Source: Planctomycetota bacterium (lineage in GTDB: Bacteria > Planctomycetota > B15-G4 > SIAN01). Taken from it: a DNA stretch of 64,000 bases. This document shows positions 33,591-43,025 of this stretch, one piece after another. A program made the position numbers and the translations under genes. The stretch is from assembly GCA_028289345.1 (NCBI GenBank), contig JANQQL010000042.1:186001-250000 (forward strand), in the 5' to 3' direction. The notes below the pieces were generated by a model. It was not told the DNA's origin. It saw nothing but the letters and a program-made list of their open reading frames with translations, and did not search any database. Each line of letters opens with the position of its first letter. Positions within the stretch are counted from its first letter, which is position 1.

Positions 33591-35251
33591 GGAACGAATT
33601 CTTGAAGCATGGCATTCTGACGATCGGCATCGCCGCCAGCAGTTTCGGCGCCGCCGAGGTGAGCGAAGAGCGAGGGGTTCGCGAGGTGTCGTTCACCTTT
33701 GAAGAGCCGGTGCTTGGCATTGAGCTGTGTGATTTCGGTGGCGACGGCTGGCGCGACCTCGTGGTGGCGTGGGACGACGGTCTTCAGATCATTCCTTTGA
33801 CCGCGGAAGGGCCGACCGGCAAAGACTGGACGATTCCTCGCGGTGATTCCCGAACTCTGGTGTTCTGCGTGGGCGAGATGGCCCAAGGACCCGAGTCGTT
33901 GTTCGTCCTTCGCGACGGCGGGCGAGTGTTTCGGCATGACGGTCCCGAGGTTCCCGAACAGCCGGTGGTCGAGGATGCGGCGGTCACTCTTCCCCTCGGG
34001 GTGTATCCCGTGGCCTTTGCCCAGGAGTTTCAGGTCCCCGGGCGACTGGATCTGGTTCTCCCTCGACGGGACGGACTCAAACTCTACCTGGGGAACGAGG
34101 ACGGATTTCGTCCTGGGCCTCAGGTCCGGTATCGGTCGGGAACGTTCCTCTCCGTCCCGGACCTGGAGGATCTGCCCGCGGAAGTCGAGCAGACGTTTCA
34201 GGTGCCAGCCTTCGAATGGAGCGACCAAAACGGAGATGGCCACGCCGACCTGAGCTTCGCCGGGTCCGATCTCGTGCAGTGTTTCTGGACCGATGCCGAG
34301 GGCAGCCTCCCGGAACAAGCGACGTTCGAGATCGACCTGGAGCAGCTGCGCAAGGCGCTGGGCGTCGACATGGAAAAACTCGATCCCTCGAACATGTTCG
34401 CGGCCTTGGAGGGAGTCGTCTCCCAACAGCTCCAGGACCTCGACGGGGATTCGCGAACGGACCTGCTGCTGCGCGAAGGCGGCAAGGTGGCGGTGTACGA
34501 AGGGGGGCTCCAGGGAGTCGACCGGGAGACCGCGCGGCAGGTGCTGAAGATCAGCGGGAATCTGCTGGCCGCTTTTGCGGCGGATGAGAACGCCGATGGT
34601 CGCCCAGACCTTTGCTTGCTGCGGATCGCCAAGGTTTCCCTGGCCGAACTCCTGCTGTGGGTGGTCATTGGCGGAAGCCTCGATTTCGAGCTGTTCGCCT
34701 ACCACCAAGTCGAGCGCCTCCGGTTTTCCGATCGACCGTCGTCTCGCCGCGAGCTCACCTTGTCTTTGCCTCCCCTGCGGAAAATGGAGGACGTCATGAA
34801 GGAGCCCGCCGACCGCATGCAGGTGCGCATGAGAACAATTCCCGTGCCCCTCGACTGGGACGGAGACGGAGAGCGGGACGACGCCGCCTTCCTCGACCAA
34901 GACGGCGACCTCACCGTCTATCGCGACCTTTGCGAGAGCGAGATCCCCCTCGATTCCGAGCAGGCCTGGCTCGGCACCTTGAACCGGTACGACTCCCGAG
35001 TGGATGGCGGTGACGCCCTGACCATCGACTTCGAAGAGTTCATGGACTGGACGCCGATTTATGGCTCCCCACTCTTCGACGCCGCGGCCGACCTGGCTCC
35101 TGATGTTCGACTTCCGTCCGTGCCGCAGCCGGAGGCCGATCACTTCCTGTTCCGCGTCGACCTCGATCGTGACCGCCGCGACGATCTGGCCTTGGTGGTC
35201 CAGGAATCCGAGACGACGGTTCTTCAACTGCTGTCGCGTCTTGGGGAATGA
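33587..35251 (+). CDS. Secreted VCBS/FG-GAP-type propeller protein (second copy)
   Basis: 554 residues, start GTG 33587 overlapping the preceding stop (GTGA). Signal-like N-terminus (LKHGILTIGIAASSFGAAEV). Asp-rich loops: DFGGDGWRDLVVA, DQNGDGHADLSFA, DLDGDSRTDLLLR, DENADGRPDLCLL, DWDGDGERDDAAF and DLDRDRRDDLALV. Residues ~345-405 include an unusual hydrophobic segment (LAELLLWVVIGGSLDFELFAY) that may be a membrane helix or buried strand. Same overall architecture as the previous gene. Function unknown; exported partner of the ABC/PDZ system by context. Confidence 0.78.
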   Translation: MRNEFLKHGILTIGIAASSFGAAEVSEERGVREVSFTFEEPVLGIELCDFGGDGWRDLVVAWDDGLQIIPLTAEGPTGKDWTIPRGDSRTLVFCVGEMAQGPESLFVLRDGGRVFRHDGPEVPEQPVVEDAAVTLPLGVYPVAFAQEFQVPGRLDLVLPRRDGLKLYLGNEDGFRPGPQVRYRSGTFLSVPDLEDLPAEVEQTFQVPAFEWSDQNGDGHADLSFAGSDLVQCFWTDAEGSLPEQATFEIDLEQLRKALGVDMEKLDPSNMFAALEGVVSQQLQDLDGDSRTDLLLREGGKVAVYEGGLQGVDRETARQVLKISGNLLAAFAADENADGRPDLCLLRIAKVSLAELLLWVVIGGSLDFELFAYHQVERLRFSDRPSSRRELTLSLPPLRKMEDVMKEPADRMQVRMRTIPVPLDWDGDGERDDAAFLDQDGDLTVYRDLCESEIPLDSEQAWLGTLNRYDSRVDGGDALTIDFEEFMDWTPIYGSPLFDAAADLAPDVRLPSVPQPEADHFLFRVDLDRDRRDDLALVVQESETTVLQLLSRLGE

Positions 35252-36507
35252 GCTTGAACGAAATCGTGACGATCCTTTTTTGGGGAATAACCTCCGTGCA
35301 TCGATTCCTCCTGATCCTGACGATACTGACCACCGTTGTCGCCTCACCCGTCGAGTCGGTCCGGGCGTTGCAGAAACCAGATTCTTTCGCCCGGATTCAG
35401 GAGCTTCGAACTTCCGAGACCGGCAAGTCTGACCAGATCGGTCGTTGTGTTTTGCTGGATGGCGGGGTGGCGGTGGTCGCTGGCCAGGGGGAAGACGAGG
35501 TTCCGGTCGTGGATGTGTTTCGGACGGACGGTTCCGTGTGGGTGTTCGAGCAGAGACTCGTTTCCGAAGGAGGGCAGAGAGATGGGTTCGGGGATGCTCT
35601 TGCCATGCACGGTGACCGGCTGGTCATCGGAGCTCCCCGGGAGGTGAACGGTGCTGGCTCGGCGTATGTCTATCGCCGTGATGGCAAGGACTGGGTGCTC
35701 GAGCAAAAGCTCATCGCCATCGATCGAGCGAAGGGGGACCAGTTCGGCGGCTCGGTGGCCGTTGGTGCGGACGTGATCATGATCGGTGCGGTGGGACACG
35801 CCGAGCACGGAGAGAGCTCGGGGGCGGTCTACGTTTACCGCTTCGACGGCTCGCGATGGGGCGAGTCGCAGGTGCTCCACGCGAGCGATGGACAGAGCGG
35901 AGACCTCTTCGGTCAAGTCTCCCTGGGGTCGGGCATTGCTGCCATCGCCGCGTTTGCCGATGACGAAGACACTGGCAGTGTCTATGTCTTTCGCTTCGAG
36001 GGGGACCAATGGATCGAAGAGCAGAAGCTCGTGGCAAGTGATGGCGAGCCGGAAGATCTCTTCGGATGGTCCGCGGCGGTCGGCCAGGATGTGATCGTGA
36101 TCGGTTCGCCGCATGACTTTGATGACGACAAGTACCTTGGGGCCGCAAGGGTCTACCGATTCACTGGTTCCACGTGGGAAGAAGAGCAGAAGCTCATGGC
36201 GAGTGACGCCATCCCGGGAGAGTTTGGAGACTCCGTGGCTTTGAACGGCGACACGATCGCTGTCGGTTCACCTTTTCACGATCTCCAAGGGGCCGTGTAC
36301 TTGTATCGATACACGGACGGCACTTGGGTCGAGGTGGCAAAGCTCGTCGCGAAGCGCCGAGTGAGGGCAGCGGAGTTCGGACAGTCGCTTTCGATGAGTG
36401 CGGATGTCTTGGCGATCGGGTCTTGGAACGAGTCTTGGGGCTCCGGGGCTGTGGTCCTCCACGCGCTCACCCATCCGAAGGAAGCTTCCGCGGAAGAGAC
36501 TCACTGA
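35248..36507 (+). CDS. Secreted seven-repeat FG-GAP (integrin-alpha-like) propeller
   Basis: 419 residues; ATG 35248 overlaps the preceding stop (ATGA). GTG 35296 would place the signal peptide (HRFLLILTILTTVVAS) at the very N-terminus. Seven FG-GAP repeats of ~48 residues follow (DGFGDALAMHGDRLVIGAP; DQFGGSVAVGADVIMIGA; DLFGWSAAVGQDVIVIGSP; GEFGDSVALNGDTIAVGSP), enough for one closed seven-bladed propeller. Unlike the two preceding genes its repeats are of the YVYRFDGxxW type seen in many marine and planctomycete proteins. Last gene of the operon; convergent with the gene at 36518. Confidence 0.85.
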   Translation: MSLNEIVTILFWGITSVHRFLLILTILTTVVASPVESVRALQKPDSFARIQELRTSETGKSDQIGRCVLLDGGVAVVAGQGEDEVPVVDVFRTDGSVWVFEQRLVSEGGQRDGFGDALAMHGDRLVIGAPREVNGAGSAYVYRRDGKDWVLEQKLIAIDRAKGDQFGGSVAVGADVIMIGAVGHAEHGESSGAVYVYRFDGSRWGESQVLHASDGQSGDLFGQVSLGSGIAAIAAFADDEDTGSVYVFRFEGDQWIEEQKLVASDGEPEDLFGWSAAVGQDVIVIGSPHDFDDDKYLGAARVYRFTGSTWEEEQKLMASDAIPGEFGDSVALNGDTIAVGSPFHDLQGAVYLYRYTDGTWVEVAKLVAKRRVRAAEFGQSLSMSADVLAIGSWNESWGSGAVVLHALTHPKEASAEETH

Positions 36508-36517
36508 GTTTTCCGGC

Positions 36518-38752
36518 TCACTCCGAAGACGGGATCTCGACGATGCGGACGACGTCGAAATGCATGGCCTCGGGAGCCCCGGCTTCGGAGTCCCACGGAG
36601 CAAGTCGATCGTCGAGAACCGGATGAGTTCGATTCTGATATCGAATCCGTAGGTTCTCCAATTCAGTTTCCTGAAGTCCCGCGGCCGTCAAGTCGCACCG
36701 GGCGGTGGTGCGTCGGGTCGGACCGCGCAACTTGATCTCTGTCGGGGAATACTGCACCCCATCCACGGACCACTCGATCGCCGCCGAAGGCAAGACCTCG
36801 TGATCCGTCCGGTACTCGACTTCGAGTTGAATCCGGCCACCGGGAATGCGATCCACCAATCCGAAGCCGGTCAGCTCCATGGTGTTTCCCCTCGCAACGC
36901 TGTACCAGCCGTCCAGGTGTCGAGTCGCGAGCGGTGCCGTCTGCGGGTCTTTGCGTTGGGCGTCGGACAGGGAGTCTTCCGTGTCGTCTGCCTCTCCTTT
37001 GCGAACGGCGAGATGCGTCGCTCCGGGTGATGAAGAGGTGGCGATGCCTTCGGCACTCACCCAGTCGTATCCGTTGGCGAGCATGTCCCAGTCCGTCTCG
37101 GGATCCACTTGAGGGAGCGTGCTGTCGTACTGCCAGTCATCGAAGAAGGCCCAATCGCGGTCGTCGCCTTCTTCGACCTCGAAGTGAAAGTTGGGAGAGA
37201 ACACGCGCCCCGCTCCGGACGAGTGCCGGACGACGACCGCGGTTCCGGCATAGGCCGAGGCACCGGTGAGTCGCCCCGAGACGGTCAGGGGAGGGAACCC
37301 GTTCTCCCAGTAGAACCCTTCTCCCCAGTAGAGTCCGGTGAGCGATCCGCTCCACAGTGTTGGGTCGGCAAAGCTCACCGTGGCGAGATTCCAAGTGGGC
37401 CAAGGCGCCACGTCTTCGAGATCGCCTTCGATGATGCTGGAATAGAGATCCAAGGGGTACTCGATGGGAATCTGCGGAGAGATCTCGTGCCAGATGACCC
37501 GGTCCGCTTCATAGAAACTGCCCGCCGAAATACCGACGTAGCCGCCGCCGTCGTTGACGAAGGAGCGGATCGATTGTTCGTGCCCCGAAAGTTGTTGAAC
37601 GTAGCCCCAAGCGAATCCGCCGGGCATGACGAGCACGTCGAAGCGGTCGCGCGTCAGCCGACCTCGGCGGATGTCTTCGGCGCGCAATGCCACGGGTTGA
37701 TGACCGGCATGCTCGATCGAGCGAGCCAACGCCGGAAGCAACCCGGGCCAAGCTCCTCCGTCGACGTCGCGGGTCGCGTAGATCGCGAAACGGCGAGACA
37801 TGGTACCGCGGGACGTTTCTCCTGAAAAGGTGACTGGCACAGACTCGGAAGCCGCTGTTTCTTTGTCGAATGGCCGCGTGGCCAATGGGTTGTGCAGGGC
37901 CCGGCGTCCGAGTCTTCCCTCCGTTGCCGAGATGGAGGGGCCCTTCGTCCGACCGAGAGGGGAACCCTCCTGCGCGGCGGCCCACTCCACCAGTTCTCCG
38001 AGCAGCGGCCAGTCCGATTCCGGTTCGTAGGACGAGGCGGCGCGGTTGTCCCAGTGTGTCCAGTCTTGTTCGGTGTCCTCTTCGAGTTCGAGATTCGGTG
38101 CAACCAACACGCAGCGACCCGATCCATAGGCAGCCCGCACAATTGCGGCGCGACCGTCGGGCACCGTTCCGGTCCCGAGATGGTAGGAGGCAATGGTCTC
38201 GGCGCCGGGAGCCGTGGTGAACCAGCTGGCTCCTCGGGAAAACCAAGTGGTGGGGGTGTGGGGAAGGAACTCCGGATGGTCTACGTTGAGCTGTGCCATT
38301 CCCTCCCCAAGATCGGTCAGCGGTCCGTGGGCCCGCCCCGAGTACAAATCGAGTCTCCCCGCAATGGCGACGCCGTCCCAAGTCTGAAACGTGCAGGCGT
38401 AGCGGGCACCCGCTTCGATTCCGACGTAACCTCCACCCGCGGCGACGAAGGATCGAATCTTCGCCTCGAGGCCAAGCAATGAACTCCGGTACCAAGCGTC
38501 GGTCCGGTCCTGACCCGCCGGAATCACCAGGACATCGAAGGTTGCCAAGTTCAAGCGATCGTGTTTCACGTCGAGCGTGGTGATGGCGAGTGGCAAGTGA
38601 CCCTGGGAAGCCAGCCCGCGAAACAGAGCGAGAACCATGCTTGGTTCCGCGCCGGCGTCCGCATAAACCGCAACCCGCAAGCTCCCTGACGCCATCGACC
38701 ATGGCGTCACGAGCAGGAAGAGAAGAGAGACGACGAAAGGGATTTTCCGCAA
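36518..38752 (-). CDS. Secreted protein with two Cys-less glutamine-amidotransferase-like domains
   Basis: 744 residues, signal peptide MRKIPFVVSLLFLLVTPWSMAS. Two class-I amidotransferase-like domains (~24-260 and ~325-590) share FDVLVIPAGQ / FDVLVMPGGF and the nucleophile-elbow segments GGGYVGIEAGARYA and GGGYVGISAGSFYEA. The position normally held by the catalytic Cys (GICAG in BPL_N-type proteins) is Glu in the first and Ser in the second, so amidotransferase chemistry is unlikely; a binding or Ser-based role is possible. Each domain has the YGSGRCVLVAPNLELE / SGAGRVFSPNFHFE strand typical of that family. The last ~130 residues look like a beta-sandwich (DGWYSVARGNTMELTGFGLVD). Convergent with the operon at 29.3-36.5 kb. 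Confidence 0.8.
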   Translation of the reverse strand: MRKIPFVVSLLFLLVTPWSMASGSLRVAVYADAGAEPSMVLALFRGLASQGHLPLAITTLDVKHDRLNLATFDVLVIPAGQDRTDAWYRSSLLGLEAKIRSFVAAGGGYVGIEAGARYACTFQTWDGVAIAGRLDLYSGRAHGPLTDLGEGMAQLNVDHPEFLPHTPTTWFSRGASWFTTAPGAETIASYHLGTGTVPDGRAAIVRAAYGSGRCVLVAPNLELEEDTEQDWTHWDNRAASSYEPESDWPLLGELVEWAAAQEGSPLGRTKGPSISATEGRLGRRALHNPLATRPFDKETAASESVPVTFSGETSRGTMSRRFAIYATRDVDGGAWPGLLPALARSIEHAGHQPVALRAEDIRRGRLTRDRFDVLVMPGGFAWGYVQQLSGHEQSIRSFVNDGGGYVGISAGSFYEADRVIWHEISPQIPIEYPLDLYSSIIEGDLEDVAPWPTWNLATVSFADPTLWSGSLTGLYWGEGFYWENGFPPLTVSGRLTGASAYAGTAVVVRHSSGAGRVFSPNFHFEVEEGDDRDWAFFDDWQYDSTLPQVDPETDWDMLANGYDWVSAEGIATSSSPGATHLAVRKGEADDTEDSLSDAQRKDPQTAPLATRHLDGWYSVARGNTMELTGFGLVDRIPGGRIQLEVEYRTDHEVLPSAAIEWSVDGVQYSPTEIKLRGPTRRTTARCDLTAAGLQETELENLRIRYQNRTHPVLDDRLAPWDSEAGAPEAMHFDVVRIVEIPSSE

Positions 38753-38892
38753 GGGAGTGCATCCTTGTCCTAGATTGACCGGCCGTCAAGTAATCGTAAG
38801 CGGAGAAGAAACGTGTTGACCCACCGGACCATCTTGGCCTGCTTCCTGGAGGCCGATCAAGAGTTGGGCGCTTGCCACGCAGCCCTCGGCTC

Positions 38893-39345
38893 ATGATCCT
38901 CCGGTCCGCCGTAGAACAAGACGCAGAGTCTCTCACTCGAATCGCGCGAGAAGCCAAAGCTTCTTGGGGTTATCCGGAGGCGTGGCTCACCGAGTGGGCC
39001 GCCTTGCTCCGATTCACTCCGGGTGACTTGCGAGACCGTCCGGTGTTCGTCGCGGAACTCGAGGGGCAGCCGGTCGGGGTGATTGCCCTCGAGGCAGAGC
39101 CAGAACCCGGAATTGGTCATCTGTGGGTGTTGCCAACCCACCAAGGCCGCGGCATTGGCGCGGCGCTGCTTGCTCACGGCATTGATTTCGCTCGGTCCCA
39201 GAGTTGGACGGAACTCCGCATCGAAGCAGATCCGGGAGCTCGACCATTTTACGAGCGAATGGGGGCCGTCGTGGTTGGTCAAGTGGCGGCTCCGGTGGGC
39301 GGCCAGGAGCGCTTCCTTCCGTTGATGCGATTGCCAGTGGGGTGA
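38893..39345 (+). CDS. GNAT-family acetyltransferase (RimI-like)
   Basis: 150 residues, family length. GNAT motif A is clear: HLWVLPTHQGRGIGAALLAHGIDFA (R/Q-x-x-G-x-G/A binds the acetyl-CoA pyrophosphate), followed by ADPGARPFYERMGAVVVG, typical of motif B. The start is taken at ATG 38893 (MILRSAVEQDAE, the normal beginning of the fold) instead of TTG 38872. The substrate amine is unknown. An aminotransferase gene follows 18 bp downstream, so the two probably form an operon. Confidence 0.85.
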   Translation: MILRSAVEQDAESLTRIAREAKASWGYPEAWLTEWAALLRFTPGDLRDRPVFVAELEGQPVGVIALEAEPEPGIGHLWVLPTHQGRGIGAALLAHGIDFARSQSWTELRIEADPGARPFYERMGAVVVGQVAAPVGGQERFLPLMRLPVG

Positions 39346-39363
39346 GCGCCTATACTCGCGCTC

Positions 39364-40758
39364 ATGAATCCGAACCCCGACAAGCTGTCCGCTTTCCGCC
39401 GCGAACTCGATCGCGAGTTTGTGTCGCGCTTTCCTCGGTCGCACGCCTTTCTGGACGTGCGCGGCCGCCACCTTCTCGATCAGACGAGCCACGCCGTGCG
39501 CTGGGCGGAGCCGTTCATGGTGACGGTCTCCGAAGCGCGGGGCGCATTTCTCCGCGATCTGGACGGGCACGAGATCATCGACTACTGGCAAGGGCACATG
39601 GCCAACATCCTCGGCCACAACCCGCCCTGGATTCGAAGCGCCCTGTCCGACTCTCTGCAAGAAGGACATGGCCTGCAGACCGGCATGCTGCACGAAATCG
39701 AGCAACAACTCGCCGAGCTGGTCTGTCGGTTGACCGGGCAAGAGTCGGTGCGTTTCACCACGACGGGGTCCCTGGGAACTTTCTACGCGACGTTGCTGGC
39801 ACGCGGCTTCACCGGGCGACTGCGGGTCGTGAAAGTGGCAGGGGGATGGCACGGCAGCCAGCCGTTCGGCTTGAAGGGGGTGGCCGCCAAAGAAGCTTCC
39901 TTCGATCACGCCGAGTCCGAGGGCCTGTCCCAGCAGGCCACGGACGAAATCTTGTTGGTTCGCTTCAACGACGTGGAGGGATTGCAGCGGACCTTTCGCG
40001 AGCATGGGGACGAGATCGCCTGCTTCATCTTGGAGCCGTCGCTTGGGGCGGGAGGCGGGCTCCCCTCGTCCCCGGAGTTCTTGGGGGAGGCGCGCCGCCT
40101 GACGGAGGAACACGGTGCGTTGCTGATCTGCGACGAGATCATCACCGGCTTCCGCTTTCACGCCGGTCCGCTGAGCGCTCTGTACGGAGTGACCCCGGAC
40201 TTGTTGATCCTTGGCAAGATCCTCGGCGGGGGCATGCCGGTCGCTGCGGTCGCTGGCCGTCGGGAAGTGCTGGAGCTGTGCTCTCGGAAGGTAGACCGGG
40301 TGAAGTTCGAGGGAGGCACCTACTCGGCCCATCCCCTGTCTCTCCTTGCCGCCAAGACCATGTTGGAGTTCCTCGAGAAGAACCAGTCGGAGGTCTACGA
40401 AAACCTCGGCCAGTTGGGGGAGCGGGCGCGCAAGGGGCTCCGTGAGTGCTTTGCGAAGCATGAGGTGCCTGCCTATGTTCCGGATGCTCCGCCCACGGTG
40501 AAGTGGGGAAGTTCCTTGGTCTATGTGCACCCGCGACAGTCGGAAGACCATCCGACCTGTGCCGAAACTCTGGCCAAGCAGCGCCACCCGTGGCTCGATG
40601 CCAAGCTCCTGCGGACTGCGATGTTGTTGCAGGATGTTTCGTGCCGCTACGGTTGCGGCTCGATCACCGCGGCGCACACAGAGACCGAGATTGACCGCAC
40701 CGTCGCCGCCTACGAAGCGACCTTGGGCCGAATGAGGGACGCCGGCTTGTTCGCATGA
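39364..40758 (+). CDS. Class-III PLP aminotransferase / glutamate-1-semialdehyde aminomutase-like
   Basis: 464 residues. Fold-type I features: GHMANILGHNPPWI, CDEIITGFRF (Asp that binds the PLP ring nitrogen), ILGKILGGGMPVAAV with the PLP-binding Lys, and GGTYSAHPLSLLAAKTM. The PLP-phosphate loop reads TTTGSLGTFYA in place of the common SGSEA. Closest in look to glutamate-1-semialdehyde aminomutase-like proteins, but the extra N-terminal ~40 residues and the C-terminal CRYGCG segment differ from HemL, so I do not assign heme synthesis. Downstream of a GNAT gene. Confidence 0.85.
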   Translation: MNPNPDKLSAFRRELDREFVSRFPRSHAFLDVRGRHLLDQTSHAVRWAEPFMVTVSEARGAFLRDLDGHEIIDYWQGHMANILGHNPPWIRSALSDSLQEGHGLQTGMLHEIEQQLAELVCRLTGQESVRFTTTGSLGTFYATLLARGFTGRLRVVKVAGGWHGSQPFGLKGVAAKEASFDHAESEGLSQQATDEILLVRFNDVEGLQRTFREHGDEIACFILEPSLGAGGGLPSSPEFLGEARRLTEEHGALLICDEIITGFRFHAGPLSALYGVTPDLLILGKILGGGMPVAAVAGRREVLELCSRKVDRVKFEGGTYSAHPLSLLAAKTMLEFLEKNQSEVYENLGQLGERARKGLRECFAKHEVPAYVPDAPPTVKWGSSLVYVHPRQSEDHPTCAETLAKQRHPWLDAKLLRTAMLLQDVSCRYGCGSITAAHTETEIDRTVAAYEATLGRMRDAGLFA

Positions 40759-40942
40759 TGGTCGCGCGGCGGTTGCGCTGATCCTGCACAGCCGGAACTT
40801 GCGCCGGATTCGCGGGCCACGAAGACCTTTGCCATTCCGAGGCGTCTTCCGGCGAACCTTGGTCAGCGTTGCCCCGTACCTTCCGTATCGGGGACTCTGT
40901 CCGTCCTGAGATCCCCATTCTTGGTGTGCGGGGGAACCTTCG

Positions 40943-42709
40943 ATGCTGCCAGTCGTCCTTGGTTTGGTGTTCATGACCGGACTCCCTGGAAAGGGAGAGC
41001 GCGTGCCCGGCGACGAGTGGCTGCGATTCGCCGATCCGCGAGACGCCGGCTTCGATCCGGAGGCTCTGGAAGCGGCCCACCGCTCCTGGCAGTCAATGAC
41101 TTCAGCGGCGTTCCTGGTGATCGCCGACGGCGCGATCGTCGCGGAGTGGGGTGACATCGAACGCCGCTTCATGTGTCATTCGGTGCGAAAGAGCTTTCTG
41201 TCAGCGCTCTACGGCGTGGCTTGGGACCGCGGCGAGGTGGAGCTCAACAAGACTCTCGACGACTTGGGCATCGATGATGACCCGCTGCCGCTCCTAGCCA
41301 GCGAGAAACAGGCGCGGGTCTTGGACCTGCTGAAGGCTCGGTCCGGAGTCTTCCATCCCGCCGCCTACGCCGGACGCACGGACTCCCGGCCACGGGGCAG
41401 TGAGGGACCCGGTCGATTCTTTGCCTACAACAACTGGGACTTCAACACCCTGGTCAGCATCTACGAACAAGAAACCGGCCAGCCCATCTTCGATGCCTTC
41501 GACGAGTACTTTGGTGAGCCGCTAGAGATGCAAGACTGGGACGTGTCCCATGGTTACTACCATTACGAGTACGACAAGTCTCGGCATCCCGCCTATCCGT
41601 TCCGCATGTCTGCCCGCGATGCAGCTCGCTTTGGGCTGTTGTTCGCTCGGGATGGCAAGTGGGGGGACGATCAACTCGTTTCTCGCCAGTGGGTGCGTCG
41701 AAGTTCGGCACTCTACTCCATCGACAACGAGAGAGTCGGTTACGGATTCATGTGGTGGGTGAACCGGGAACCGAGGTTCTCGAAGTACGGCATGTACTCG
41801 GCACAAGGGACCGGCAACCAAAGGATCGCGGTTCTCCCGGAGATTGACATGGTGATCGTCAACCGGGCCAATACCTACGAGCGCGAAAACACTTCTGGCG
41901 ACGCGCTCCTCGAGCTCATCGCTCAGATCGTCGAAGCACGAACGGGGGTCGTGGCGGAAGACCCGGTGCTTGTGAAGCGCGGATCGAATCCCCCGGACCC
42001 ACGAGTCACAGAGGTCGAGGAAACGCAGCTCGAAGGGATGGTCGGGACCTGGGTCGTTCCGGCTCCGAGCCTTGGCCTGGAGGCCGAGGCAAACGCGGAG
42101 ATCGACCGGGAAGACGGCCACCTGATTGCTTCCTACGATCGCTGGGGCCAGTTTCGAGTCTACTTGCAGCCCGACGGTTCGCTGTGGGAGAGGGACTCTC
42201 ATCGAAGCTTCTTCCCGGTTTATCAGCCGGAGGGAACCCTGGATGGCTTCACCGATGCGGAGAGTCTGGTCAACGTCGCGATCGACGCGGCCGGACGAGG
42301 TGATCAGGCGCGAGTGGATCAGTGCCTGGAGTGGATGGGGGAGTTTGACGATGGCGAACTCGAGCTGGCTCGAGTAGCTCTCATCGCACTCCGAGGCGAT
42401 CGTGCGACCGCGCTGGCCCGCGTTCTCGAACTCGAGAAGACCATGGATCCGACTCGGGTGGAGAACCGCCTGAATCGCCTCGGTTACCGACTCCTCCAAG
42501 ACCGCCGATCGCAGCCGGCCTTTGCCTTGCTCCAGCTGAATGTCGATCTGCATCCCGAATCCGCCAACGCTTGGGACAGCCTCGGGGAAGCGCACTTCGT
42601 CGCGGGGAACGAACAGGAAGCCACTCGCAGTTATGAACGTTCCCTGGAGTTGAATCCCGACAACGAGAATGCGCGAGATGTCTTGGCGAGGCTGCGGGCG
42701 GCGAATTAA
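40943..42709 (+). CDS. Serine hydrolase (beta-lactamase class C family) with C-terminal TPRs
   Basis: 588 residues with a signal-like start (MLPVVLGLVFMTGLPGKG). Residues ~20-345 are a penicillin-binding/beta-lactamase fold: S80-V-R-K as the SxxK nucleophile motif, YNN in FAYNNWDF as YxN, and GTGNQ near 288 as the third motif. ~360-450 is a beta-rich lipocalin-like extension (ASYDRWGQFRVYLQPDG). The last ~100 residues hold two or three TPRs (ANAWDSLGEAHFVAGNEQEATRSYERSL). This architecture is common in uncharacterised esterase/peptidase-like secreted proteins. A copy of the hairpin repeat begins 5 bp after the stop. Confidence 0.87.
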   Translation: MLPVVLGLVFMTGLPGKGERVPGDEWLRFADPRDAGFDPEALEAAHRSWQSMTSAAFLVIADGAIVAEWGDIERRFMCHSVRKSFLSALYGVAWDRGEVELNKTLDDLGIDDDPLPLLASEKQARVLDLLKARSGVFHPAAYAGRTDSRPRGSEGPGRFFAYNNWDFNTLVSIYEQETGQPIFDAFDEYFGEPLEMQDWDVSHGYYHYEYDKSRHPAYPFRMSARDAARFGLLFARDGKWGDDQLVSRQWVRRSSALYSIDNERVGYGFMWWVNREPRFSKYGMYSAQGTGNQRIAVLPEIDMVIVNRANTYERENTSGDALLELIAQIVEARTGVVAEDPVLVKRGSNPPDPRVTEVEETQLEGMVGTWVVPAPSLGLEAEANAEIDREDGHLIASYDRWGQFRVYLQPDGSLWERDSHRSFFPVYQPEGTLDGFTDAESLVNVAIDAAGRGDQARVDQCLEWMGEFDDGELELARVALIALRGDRATALARVLELEKTMDPTRVENRLNRLGYRLLQDRRSQPAFALLQLNVDLHPESANAWDSLGEAHFVAGNEQEATRSYERSLELNPDNENARDVLARLRAAN

Positions 42710-42714
42710 CGGTC

Positions 42715-42873
42715 GTCCGTGTCCCCCGGTGGCGGAGGGGACCGCTTCGCTTCTTTTTAAGGAATCTCCGGGGTCAGCTTCGCTTGCCACTCCGGGACGA
42801 TGGAGCGGGATCCCGGTCGTCCTGTGTCTGACGTCCCTGCGTTCAGTCCCCTCCGCCACCGGGGGACACGGAC
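42715..42873 (+). repeat. Hairpin repeat, copy 1 (28-bp perfect terminal inverted repeats)
   Basis: 159 bp. The outer 28 bases at each end (42715-42742 and 42846-42873) are perfect complements; each contains the shared ...GGAGGGGAC inner edge. Inside lie CCGCTTCGCTTC, CCGGGGTCAGCTTCGCTTG, and a nested palindrome GGGATCCC enclosed by GGACGA/TCGTCC. It carries no gene. Copies 2-4 share the core. Confidence 0.85.
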
Positions 42874-42907
42874 TTGGGGTTTGTGGCGGCAGCTCTTTCG
42901 CAGGTGT

Positions 42908-43025
42908 GAGGGGACCGCTTCGCTTCTGTTTAGGGAATCGCCGGGGTCAGCTTCGCTTGCCACTCCGGGACGATGGAGCGAGATCTCAGTCGTCCTGTGT
43001 CTGACGTCCTGCGTTCAGTCCCCTC
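42908..43025 (+). repeat. Hairpin repeat, copy 2
   Basis: Same orientation as copy 1 and roughly 90% identical in the core by eye, 34 bp downstream of it. The outer stem is reduced to GAGGGGAC/GTCCCCTC. The nested palindrome reads GAGATCTC where copy 1 has GGGATCCC: both arms changed, so pairing is kept. Confidence 0.85.

Noticed and set aside
39364..40758. hemL (glutamate-1-semialdehyde aminomutase)
   Set aside because: Fold and PLP motifs agree, but the PLP-phosphate loop and termini differ and no tetrapyrrole genes are near; function left open.
38857..41172. 771-residue minus-strand frame opposite GNAT and aminotransferase genes
   Set aside because: Antisense of well-supported genes; no recognisable motif.
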